Shown: piece after piece, positions 57,474 to 64,000 of the stretch | Layout: each line of letters opens with the position of its first letter | How positions within the stretch are numbered: the stretch's first letter is position 1 | DNA from: [Actinomadura] parvosata subsp. kistnae | GTDB lineage: Bacteria; Actinomycetota; Actinomycetes; Streptosporangiales; Streptosporangiaceae | DNA: 64,000 nucleotides | Direction of reading: 5' to 3' | Assembly (NCBI RefSeq): GCF_900323885.1 | Contig: NZ_OOHJ01000022.1 | Location: 1,858,294 to 1,922,293 of the forward strand | Position numbers and translations under genes: made by a program | Notes under the pieces: generated by a model | Databases searched by the model: none | What the model saw: only the letters and a program-made list of their open reading frames with translations | Told to the model about the DNA's origin: nothing

Positions 57474-58151
57474 ATGGCCGGTCGTCCGTTGAACGAAATC
57501 GTCGAAGCGGGATGGGCGCGCGCGCTCGAGCCCGTGTCCGAGCAGATCTCCCAGATGGGAGAGTTCCTGCGCAAGGAGATCGCCGAAGGCAGGCAGTACC
57601 TGCCGGCAGGCGCCCACGTGCTGCGTGCCTTCACCCAGCCCTTCGACGAGGTCAAGGTGCTGATCGTGGGCCAGGACCCGTACCCGACGCCCGGCCACCC
57701 CGTCGGGCTGTCGTTCTCGGTGGCGCCCGACGTGCGGCCGCTGCCCGGCAGCCTGCTCAACATCTTCAAGGAGATGGAGACCGACCTGGGTCTCCCCCGT
57801 CCCGCCAACGGCGACCTGACGCCGTGGGCCGAGCAGGGCGTGCTGCTGCTCAACAGGGTGCTCACCGTCATGCCCGGCAAGCCCGCCTCGCACCGGGGCA
57901 AGGGCTGGGAGCAGGTCACCGAGCAGGCCATCCGCGCTCTGGTGGCGCGCGACAAGCCGATGGTGGCGATCCTGTGGGGCCGCGACGCGCGCAACCTGGC
58001 GCCCATGCTCGGCGAGGTGCCGCGCATCGAGTCGGCGCACCCGTCCCCGCTGTCGGCGCGCAGCGGCTTCTTCGGCTCGCGGCCCTTCAGCCGGGCAAAT
58101 GAGCTGCTCGTCAAGCAAGGCGCGGCACCTGTCGAGTGGAAGCTGCCCTAG
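57474..58151 (+). CDS. ung: Uracil-DNA glycosylase, family 1
   Basis: 225 residues. Removes uracil from DNA to start base-excision repair. The water-activating motif is GQDPYP at 66-71 (D68), LLLNRVLTV follows, and the leucine-loop motif HPSPLSAR lies near the C-terminus. Length and motifs fit UNG-type enzymes. Confidence 0.96.
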   Translation: MAGRPLNEIVEAGWARALEPVSEQISQMGEFLRKEIAEGRQYLPAGAHVLRAFTQPFDEVKVLIVGQDPYPTPGHPVGLSFSVAPDVRPLPGSLLNIFKEMETDLGLPRPANGDLTPWAEQGVLLLNRVLTVMPGKPASHRGKGWEQVTEQAIRALVARDKPMVAILWGRDARNLAPMLGEVPRIESAHPSPLSARSGFFGSRPFSRANELLVKQGAAPVEWKLP

Positions 58152-58161
58152 CATCGTCGCC

Positions 58162-58485
58162 ATGAGTGATGAACCGAAATTCCTGCGCCTGACGGTCGAG
58201 CTGACCGTGGAGGTGCTCGACATGGACGCGCTGCAGGCCGCGGCGCTGGCCGAGATCAGGCACCCCGACGCCGACCTGACGGAGGAGGAGCGCACCGAGC
58301 AGGCCGAGCTGGTCGGCTCCGACGACTCCGGCGCCTCGGCGCTGCAGTGGCTGATCGAGCCCGACCACGTGCTGGGCCTCGTCGAGCACATCAGCGAGAT
58401 CGAGCCCCGCGAGGCCGTGCTCGGCGTCGAGCCGTCCGAGGGGCCGAGCGAGGAAGAGGACGACGAAGAGCACGACCACGCGTGA
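58162..58485 (+). CDS. Small acidic protein of unknown function
   Basis: 107 residues from the ATG at 58162, 10 bases after ung. It is strongly acidic, with LRLTVELTVEVLDMDALQAA at the start and a Glu/Asp-rich C-terminus ending DDEEHDHA. No membrane segment or known motif is seen. Codon use matches neighbours, and the following terminator supports a real transcript ending here. An extended frame from 58099 overlaps ung and is not preferred. Confidence 0.7.
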   Translation: MSDEPKFLRLTVELTVEVLDMDALQAAALAEIRHPDADLTEEERTEQAELVGSDDSGASALQWLIEPDHVLGLVEHISEIEPREAVLGVEPSEGPSEEEDDEEHDHA

Positions 58486-58497
58486 CGTACGGCGGTG

Positions 58498-58528
58498 GCC
58501 ACGACGTTCCAGGGGCGTCGTGGCTTTT
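58498..58528 (+). terminator. Rho-independent terminator after the small acidic protein gene
   Basis: 9-bp stem GCCACGACG / CGTCGTGGC, 9-base loop, then TTTTCGCTTT. It lies 12 bases after the stop at 58485. Confidence 0.85.
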
Positions 58529-58552
58529 CGCTTTCCTGGGTAAGGAGTTCTC

Positions 58553-58843
58553 ATGATCGTCGCTTTCTCCATCACCCCGCTGGGCGTCGGCGAAGGGGTC
58601 GCCGAGCCCGTCGCCCGCGCCGTCAAGGTCGTGCGCGACAGCGGGCTGCCCAACCGCACCGACGCCATGTTCACCACGATCGAGGGCGAGTGGGACGAGG
58701 TCATGGACGTCGTCAAACGCGCCGTGGACGCCGTGGCCGAGGTCGCCCCCCGGGTCAGCCTCGTGCTGAAGGGCGATCTGCGCGAGGGGGTCACGGACGG
58801 CATGACGTCCAAGATCGAGTCGCTGGAGCGCCACCTCTCCTGA
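58553..58843 (+). CDS. MTH1187-family thiamine-binding protein (DUF77)
   Basis: 96 residues from an ATG behind TAAGGAG. The start MIVAFSITPLGVGEGVAEPV, the central TDAMFTTIEGEWDEVMDVVK and the end VSLVLKGDLREG match the MTH1187/YkoF-type family, a ferredoxin-like fold reported to bind thiamine in some members. The physiological role is unsettled. The gene appears to form a single-gene unit. Confidence 0.88.
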   Translation: MIVAFSITPLGVGEGVAEPVARAVKVVRDSGLPNRTDAMFTTIEGEWDEVMDVVKRAVDAVAEVAPRVSLVLKGDLREGVTDGMTSKIESLERHLS

Positions 58844-58859
58844 CATTTCGCGATATATC

Positions 58860-58888
58860 TTGACCCCTCCTTGGACGCGTCATATCGT
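58860..58888 (+). promoter_or_regulatory. Predicted promoter of the FAD monooxygenase gene
   Basis: TTGACC (58860-58865), a 17-base spacer and TATCGT (58883-58888), 47 bases before the start at 58936. CGATA-type half-sites flank it (CGATATATC at 58851-58859, CATATCGTG at 58881-58889, GCGATA near 58914), suggesting an operator. Confidence 0.45.
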
Positions 58889-58935
58889 GTTGCTCGTCGC
58901 AAACGCGATACTACGCGTGCTCGGAGGTGGTTTCC

Positions 58936-60525
58936 ATGGAACGAGTGCCCGTCCTTGTGGTCGGCGGCGGCTACGCCGGCCTGAGCGCCGCGGCGCTGCT
59001 GGCCTGGCGGGAGGTGCCCGTGACGCTCGTCGAGCGGCGTCCGAGCACCTCCGTGCAGCCCAAGGCGTTCGGCATCGGGCCGCGGGCGATCGAGCTGCTG
59101 CGCCCCCTTCCGGGCATCGAGGACGAGCTCGCCGGCATCTGGGCGGGCATCGGCGACGGCATGCGCATCGCGATCGCCCGCGACCTCGCCGACCCCGAGC
59201 CGCACCTGATCAGCGACGGCGGGCAGGCCGAGTACGCCGCCCTCGCCGAGCTCACCCCCGCCGCGCCGGTCGGCGCGCCGCAGGCCGACGTCGAGCGCGT
59301 GCTGCGCGTCAAGGCCGAGGAGCTGGGCGCCGACCTGCGCTTCTCCACCGAGCTGGTCTCCCTGGAGCAGGACGACGACGGCGTCACCGCCCTCGTCCGC
59401 GGCAAGGACGGCGACCGCGTCATCCGGGCCGACTACGTGGTGGCCGCCGACGGGCACCACAGCGAGCTGCGTACCGCGCTGGGCGTGCCCACCTCCGGCC
59501 ACGGCACGCTGAGCCGGATGTGCTCCATCATGTTCGACGCCGACCTGTCGGAGCTGGTGCGCGAGCGCGAGGTCACCCTGTGGTACGTCCGCAACGACAC
59601 CCTCACCGGCGCCCTCGTGACCGGCGCCGGGGCCGGGGCGCACGTGCTCGGCGTCCACCAGGCCGCCGACGAGGGCCCCTTCACCGCCGAACGCTGCGTC
59701 GAGCTGGTCCGCGCGGCGACCGGCCGGCCCGGCCTGGACGTGCGGATCCTCGACCGGGCCACGTTCGGCATCGCGCACGTGCTGGCCGGCAGCTACCGGG
59801 CCGGGCGCGTGTTCCTCGCCGGCGACGCCGCCCACACCATGCCGCCCACCGGCGGGCAGGGCGGCAGCACGGCCCTCCAGGACGGCGCCGACCTGGCCTG
59901 GCGGCTGTGGCTCGTGCTCACCGGGCAGGCCGGGCCCGCGTTCCTGGACACGTACGACGCCGAACGCCGCCCCGTCGGAACGCTCACGGCCGACGCGCAG
60001 CTCGCCGAGCTCGGCGCCCGCATGCCGCCCGCCGCCCGGATCGGCTATCCCGAACGGCTCCCCGACCCCCTGCACGCCCTGCTCGGGCACCGCTACCACT
60101 CCACCGCCATCCTCGACGAGCCCGGCGACGACGGCTCCATCCTGGAGGACCCGCGCCTGGCCGGCGGCAAGCCCGGCAGCCGGGCGCCGCACATCGTCCT
60201 CGACTGGGACGGGCAGCGCCTGTCCACCATCGACCTGTTCGGATCCGGGTTCGTGCTCATGGCGGCCAAGCGGGGGTCGCAGGCGTGGATGGAGGCGGGG
60301 CGGCAGGTCAAGGAACGGCTCGGGGTGCGGCTGACCCGGCTGCCCATGGACGACGAGCTGCTGGACGTGGAGGGGCGGTTCGAGGAGCGGTACGGCGTCA
60401 GCGGGGGCGGCGCCGTGCTCGTGCGGCCGGACGGGTACGTGGCCTGGCGCTCACCGGGGCCGGTCACGGACCCGGCGGCCACGCTGGAGCACGTGCTCCG
60501 CCAGATCCTCAGCCGGCCCGCTTAG
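58936..60525 (+). CDS. FAD-dependent aromatic monooxygenase (PheA/TfdB type)
   Basis: 529 residues from the ATG at 58936, eight bases after GGAGG. The N-terminal dinucleotide-binding motif is VVGGGYAGLSAAALLA, DYVVAADGHHSELR is the DG motif, and GDAAHTMPPTGGQGGSTALQ is the ribityl-binding GD motif. A C-terminal thioredoxin-like domain ends VLVRPDGYVAWR, as in phenol hydroxylases and polyketide-tailoring enzymes such as RdmE. The substrate is unknown; the gene stands alone with its own promoter. It is convergent with the exporter operon. Confidence 0.92.
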   Translation: MERVPVLVVGGGYAGLSAAALLAWREVPVTLVERRPSTSVQPKAFGIGPRAIELLRPLPGIEDELAGIWAGIGDGMRIAIARDLADPEPHLISDGGQAEYAALAELTPAAPVGAPQADVERVLRVKAEELGADLRFSTELVSLEQDDDGVTALVRGKDGDRVIRADYVVAADGHHSELRTALGVPTSGHGTLSRMCSIMFDADLSELVREREVTLWYVRNDTLTGALVTGAGAGAHVLGVHQAADEGPFTAERCVELVRAATGRPGLDVRILDRATFGIAHVLAGSYRAGRVFLAGDAAHTMPPTGGQGGSTALQDGADLAWRLWLVLTGQAGPAFLDTYDAERRPVGTLTADAQLAELGARMPPAARIGYPERLPDPLHALLGHRYHSTAILDEPGDDGSILEDPRLAGGKPGSRAPHIVLDWDGQRLSTIDLFGSGFVLMAAKRGSQAWMEAGRQVKERLGVRLTRLPMDDELLDVEGRFEERYGVSGGGAVLVRPDGYVAWRSPGPVTDPAATLEHVLRQILSRPA

Positions 60526-60554
60526 CTTTTGGGGCGGATCCGCAGAGGGCCCGC

Positions 60555-61349
60555 TTAGAACAGTTTCAGCTGCCCTGTCCGCTGCGCCCGCGCCTCCCCC
60601 ACCCGCAGCGCCACGACGGCGGCCAGCAGCAGCGTCGCCGACAGCCCCGTCAGCGTCACCAGCTCCCCCGCCAGGTCGCCGACCCCCTGCCCGTCGAGCA
60701 GCGCGCCCCGCACGATCGCCAGGCTCCCGGTCAGCGGCAGCACGGAGCCGGCCGCCCGCACCAGCTCCGGCAGCGCGGACGTCGGCAACCGCACCCCGCT
60801 CACGAACCACATCGGGTCGTCCAGCAGCGTGTAGACGAACGCCGAGTCCCTGGAGAAGATCAGCAGGCTGTTCAGGAACGCGCCCCACGCCACGGCCGGC
60901 ACCAGCAACGCCAGGAAGACCACGGCGTACATGCCGGGATGCGCCACGTTCACCACCCCGAGCCACCAGAACATGGCCACCGAGAAGCTCACGAACAACC
61001 AGACGTTCTGCACCAGCGCCCCGAACCCGTTCGCGATCACCACCACGAGCCGGTTGGCCGGCGACAGGAACAGCAGCTCCAGCGTCCCCGACTGCCGCTC
61101 CATCGAGAAGTGCCAGGACGACTGCACGAGCGAGAAGAAGAACGTGAACCCCAGCGTGCCGGTCGCGAGGAAGGCGAGCAGCCGCGGCCCGCCCGAGTCG
61201 CCGCCCTGGAGGGGGTGGAGCATGTAGTACGCCTCGGCGAGCTGCAGCAGCGGCCAGACCAGCATCGAGAACAGCACGAGCTTGCTGCCGAAGATCTGCC
61301 GGTGCTGCTTGAGCGCCTCGGCCCTGAGCACCCGCAACGCATGCCTCAC
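60555..61349 (-). CDS. ABC-2 type exporter permease (1)
   Basis: 264 residues from a GTG at 61349 that overlaps the ATPase stop (GTGA). Six hydrophobic segments, with SKLVLFSMLVWPLLQLAEAY first and a C-terminal LVTLTGLSATLLLAAVVAL. The ABC-2 signature region is HFSMERQSGTLELLFLSPAN. It partners with the ATPase and the second permease of the same operon. A longer frame to 61616 is a shadow of the ATPase gene. Confidence 0.9.
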   Translation of the reverse strand: MRHALRVLRAEALKQHRQIFGSKLVLFSMLVWPLLQLAEAYYMLHPLQGGDSGGPRLLAFLATGTLGFTFFFSLVQSSWHFSMERQSGTLELLFLSPANRLVVVIANGFGALVQNVWLFVSFSVAMFWWLGVVNVAHPGMYAVVFLALLVPAVAWGAFLNSLLIFSRDSAFVYTLLDDPMWFVSGVRLPTSALPELVRAAGSVLPLTGSLAIVRGALLDGQGVGDLAGELVTLTGLSATLLLAAVVALRVGEARAQRTGQLKLF

Positions 61350-62290
61350 CTGGCCACCTGCGCCATCGCCACCGCGCTGCGGTCGTTCAGTGCCAGGATG
61401 GCGTCCTCCAGGGAGGGCTCGGCGATCTCCAGGCCGGTCAGTGTGCCGCCCGCCGCGACGATCGCCATGGTGAGCGCGCCGGCCACGTCCCCTGGGCGGG
61501 ACAACTCGACCACCCCAGCGGCACTGTCGACGCGCACGGCGGGATCGAACGCGAGCGCGGCGGCCTCGACCTCCGGCGTCAGGCCGGACACCTCCACCCG
61601 TACCGTGCGATGGCACCCGGTCTGGGTGATCAGCTCGGCGGGAGTGCCCTCGGCGAGGTGGCGGCCGTCGCCGATCACGTACACGTGCTCGCAGAGCTGC
61701 TCCACCTCCGCCAGGTAGTGGCTGGTCAGCAGCACGGCCTTGCCGCCGCGGGCCAGCTCGGCCACCACCTTGCGCAGGTCGCGGGCGATCGGCGCGTCGA
61801 GGCCGAGCGTGGGCTCGTCGAGCAGCAGGTAGTCGGGGTCGTTCACGAGGCCGCGGGCGATCGACAGGCGCTGCGTCATGCCGCGCGAGTACCGCTCGAC
61901 CCGGGTGCCGGCCGCGTCGGTGAGGCCGACGAGGTCGAGCAGCTCGTCGATGCGCGGCTTGAGCACGCGGCTCGGGATGTCGTAGAGCTGGCCGAAGTAC
62001 CAGAGGTTCTCGCGGCCGGTCATGCGGGCGTACACCATGCGCTCGCCGCCGGCGATCAGGTTGATCCGCTTGCGTACGGCGTGCGGCTGCCTGACCGGGT
62101 CGAGCCCGCCGATCCGCACCGTCCCCTCGGTCTGCCTGAGGAGCGTGGCCAGGATCTTGATGGTGGTGGTCTTGCCGGCGCCGTTCAGCCCGAGCAGGCC
62201 CGTGACGCGGCCCTGGGGGACGACCAGGTTCAGGCCGTCCACGGCGGTCTTGGCGGCGAAGCGTTTGCGCAGGTCGTGCGTCTCGATCAT
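61346..62290 (-). CDS. ABC exporter ATPase, DrrA-like
   Basis: 314 residues. Walker A is GLNGAGKTT at 34-42, the signature is YSRGMTQRLSIARGL (S-R-G-M-T instead of LSGGQ, common in the DrrA/CcmA group), and Walker B is YLLLDEPTLGLD with the switch LLTSHYLAEVEQLCEHV. The C-terminal DUF4162-like region follows. The start shares one base with the upstream permease stop (TGATG). Confidence 0.94.
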   Translation of the reverse strand: MIETHDLRKRFAAKTAVDGLNLVVPQGRVTGLLGLNGAGKTTTIKILATLLRQTEGTVRIGGLDPVRQPHAVRKRINLIAGGERMVYARMTGRENLWYFGQLYDIPSRVLKPRIDELLDLVGLTDAAGTRVERYSRGMTQRLSIARGLVNDPDYLLLDEPTLGLDAPIARDLRKVVAELARGGKAVLLTSHYLAEVEQLCEHVYVIGDGRHLAEGTPAELITQTGCHRTVRVEVSGLTPEVEAAALAFDPAVRVDSAAGVVELSRPGDVAGALTMAIVAAGGTLTGLEIAEPSLEDAILALNDRSAVAMAQVAR

Positions 62291-63087
62291 CAGTAACTCC
62301 GTTCCATGGCCCTGCGCTCAGCCCACGGCATGGCGAGGAACCCGGCGGTCGTGTAGAGCAGGCCGATCAGGAGGGTGGCGGCCAGGCGTCCCGGGTCGAC
62401 GCCGGTGCCGGCGTTGAAGACGCCGCGTACGACGTCCATGGCGGCCGTCACCGGCACCACCTCGCCGAGCCACTGCAGCGCCTCGGGCAGGTACGGCCTC
62501 GGGAACGTGAACCCGGACAGCACGGCGATGGCGTAGAAGACGCTGTTCTGGGTGATGTGCGCCTCACCTGCGACGATCATCACGTTGCTCAGCACCACCG
62601 ACATCCCGAACACGGCCAGCGCCAGCCCCGCCACCGCCAGCAGCCCGTCTCCCCAGCCGGTCGGGGCCAGCCGCACCCCGAGCAGCGTGGCGCAGCCGAA
62701 CAGCACCGCGACCTCCAGCGCCACGGCCGTGAACGAGAACATCGAGAAGCCGGCCAGGTACGGCAGGCGCCGGGCGGGCGCCACGATCAGCGCCCCCATG
62801 GTGCCCTCGCGCTGCTCCTGGATCATGGCCTTGCCGGTCCACAGGATGCAGTGCTTGACGAACATGAGCGCCGCCGCACCGACGGCGATGTACGCCAGGT
62901 AATCCCCCGTCCCCGACTTCTCCCGAAATTCCGCCCCCACCTCCCCTCCGCCCAGCACCCGCAGCCCGAGATAGGCCAGGCCCATCGTGAGTACGCCGAG
63001 CAGGAGGTTGCCCACGAAGTACGTCCACGGGTAGGCCCGTCTCGTCACCAGCCACGACCGCCGCAGGGTCGCCCATGCCACCACCAT
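62290..63087 (-). CDS. ABC-2 type exporter permease (2)
   Basis: 265 residues from the ATG at 63087 behind AAAGGAG. Six hydrophobic segments; QEQREGTMGALIVAPARRLP is the ABC-2 coupling region. It pairs with the permease at 60555 to form a heteromeric channel. It is the first gene of the operon, divergent from the HxlR-type regulator, which probably controls it. Confidence 0.91.
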   Translation of the reverse strand: MVVAWATLRRSWLVTRRAYPWTYFVGNLLLGVLTMGLAYLGLRVLGGGEVGAEFREKSGTGDYLAYIAVGAAALMFVKHCILWTGKAMIQEQREGTMGALIVAPARRLPYLAGFSMFSFTAVALEVAVLFGCATLLGVRLAPTGWGDGLLAVAGLALAVFGMSVVLSNVMIVAGEAHITQNSVFYAIAVLSGFTFPRPYLPEALQWLGEVVPVTAAMDVVRGVFNAGTGVDPGRLAATLLIGLLYTTAGFLAMPWAERRAMERSY

Positions 63088-63101
63088 AAGTCTCCTTTGG
63101 G

Positions 63102-63114
63102 AACTGACTCAGTT
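63102..63114. promoter_or_regulatory. Palindromic operator candidate between exporter operon and regulator
   Basis: AACTGACTCAGTT is a perfect 6+1+6 palindrome. It sits in the 62-base gap between the divergent starts at 63087 and 63150, where a single HxlR-type dimer could repress both. Confidence 0.5.
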
Positions 63115-63149
63115 TCTATCAGAGACTCACGATCGGGTAAAGTCACGTC

Positions 63150-64000
63150 ATGGTCAGAGAGCTACGCGAGCAGGACGCCCAGTGCTCCATCGCCCAGGCC
63201 GCCTCCGTCATCGGCGACTGGTGGAGCCTGCTGATCGTCCGCGAGGTGACCCGCGGCCACCGCCGCTTCGACGACCTCCTGCGCGAGCTCGGCATTTCAC
63301 GGAAAGTCCTGACCGAACGGCTGAAACACCTGGTCGAGCACGGGGTGCTGGCGCGGCGGCCGTATCAGGCGGGGCCGGTGCGGCACGAGTACGTCCTGAC
63401 GGAGACCGGCTGGGCGCTGGCGCCGACGCTGGTCAGCATGCAGGACTGGGCCGACCGCTGGCTCCTGGGGGACGGGTCGTCAACGGGCGCGCCCCGGGAG
63501 GGCGGAACGGAGCAGGCCCGCGTACGCGCCCTCCTCGGCACCCCCGTCCCCACCCCTCTCCTCCTCCCCGCCACCCTCGAGCCCACCACTTCCAGCACCC
63601 TCCCAAGCGCCGATCCGACCACCTCCGCCGATGTGACCCATCCACCCCAGCTCGACGTGGTCGCCGACACCGCCACCGCCACCATCCTGTTCACCTATCC
63701 GTCAACAGGCGTGGCCACCTCCCTCCCCCCGAACTGGGACCAGGTGCCGGGAGCAGTCGGCTGCACCCTGGAAAACCGCCTGTTCCGCGACCGCTTCCCC
63801 GCTCTCACCGCCGCCGGCGTCACCGTCCACGGCGTCAGCACCCAACGCCCCGACGAACAGGCCGCCTTCGCCACCGCAGAATCGATCCCCTTCCCCCTGC
63901 TCTCCGACATGGACCTCCACCTGACAGCGGCCCTCCGGCTGCCCACGTTCCGAGCAGGTCAGGACCTGAAGCTCAAACGCCTCATCCTGGTGATCGACCG
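63150..64000 (+). CDS. HxlR-type regulator fused to a peroxiredoxin-like domain, 5' part
   Basis: The frame is open from the ATG at 63150 to the window edge (283 complete codons). Residues 1-105 form an HxlR winged helix (CSIAQAASVIGDWWSLLIVR, GISRKVLTERLKHLVEHGVL). After a Pro/Thr-rich linker comes a thioredoxin-fold region, with a strand ATILFTYPSTG and PGAVGCTLENRLFRDRFPAL, which carries C205 where AhpC/PrxQ-type enzymes have their peroxidatic Cys, then VHGVSTQRPDEQAAFA and FPLLSDMD. Fusions of this type suggest a redox-sensing repressor. The target is probably the divergent exporter operon. The 3' end is outside the window. Confidence 0.88.
   Translation, partial: MVRELREQDAQCSIAQAASVIGDWWSLLIVREVTRGHRRFDDLLRELGISRKVLTERLKHLVEHGVLARRPYQAGPVRHEYVLTETGWALAPTLVSMQDWADRWLLGDGSSTGAPREGGTEQARVRALLGTPVPTPLLLPATLEPTTSSTLPSADPTTSADVTHPPQLDVVADTATATILFTYPSTGVATSLPPNWDQVPGAVGCTLENRLFRDRFPALTAAGVTVHGVSTQRPDEQAAFATAESIPFPLLSDMDLHLTAALRLPTFRAGQDLKLKRLILVID

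Noticed and set aside
60515..60558. Direct repeat GGCCCGCTTAG at the ends of two convergent genes
   Set aside because: Only 11 bp and placed by chance at two stop regions; no further symmetry.

Overview
The window reads as chromosome from a high-GC actinomycete, probably of the Streptosporangiales (Nonomuraea-like); this placement is inferred from gene order, codon use and protein style, not from a database search. Genes are tightly packed, mostly on the minus strand up to about 43.7 kb, with many start/stop overlaps (ATGA or TGATG) and frequent GTG or TTG starts.

The backbone from 0 to about 41.8 kb follows the conserved block known in Mycobacterium tuberculosis as Rv1294-Rv1314c: lysA, hom, thrC, thrB, rho, rpmE, prfA, prmC, sua5, a WecA-type phosphotransferase, atpI, the F1Fo ATP synthase genes, a DUF2550 gene and a PduO-type cobalamin adenosyltransferase. 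Lineage-specific material is spliced into it. (1) At 0.5-3.7 kb there is a nest of transposons: an ISL3-family element (1231-2914, perfect 24-bp ends, 8-bp target duplication) inside an IS256-family transposase gene, which itself abuts an ISAzo13-like remnant. (2) At 15.3-18.3 kb lies a pair of genes with WXG100-like character; the larger encodes an 876-residue protein made mostly of five different tandem repeats. (3) At 21.4-23.3 kb a two-component system separates rpmE from rho. (4) At 28.1-38.4 kb a glycosyltransferase island splits thrC from hom. It holds six GT2-family proteins and a small membrane/coiled-coil protein in two divergent, translationally coupled transcription units plus one single gene. 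A seventh relative, with a degraded catalytic motif, lies beyond lysA at 41.8-43.7 kb.

From 43.8 kb on the content is accessory. It comprises an asparagine-synthetase-like protein with a degenerate glutaminase half, trehalose synthase TreS, a PadR-regulated MacB-type exporter, and a sugar importer with two lipoprotein binding proteins and two permeases, one of which carries an inserted beta-sandwich domain. Then come a secreted M1 aminopeptidase, uracil-DNA glycosylase, a thiamine-binding-family protein and an FAD monooxygenase. The window ends with a three-gene ABC-2 exporter divergent from an HxlR-peroxiredoxin fusion regulator that runs off the edge.

The parts most worth following up are the glycosyltransferase island, whose members repeatedly combine catalytic domains with coiled coils and short basic tails and are spread around an otherwise universal amino-acid locus, and the repeat-rich WXG-like pair. 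No rRNA, tRNA or CRISPR array was seen.
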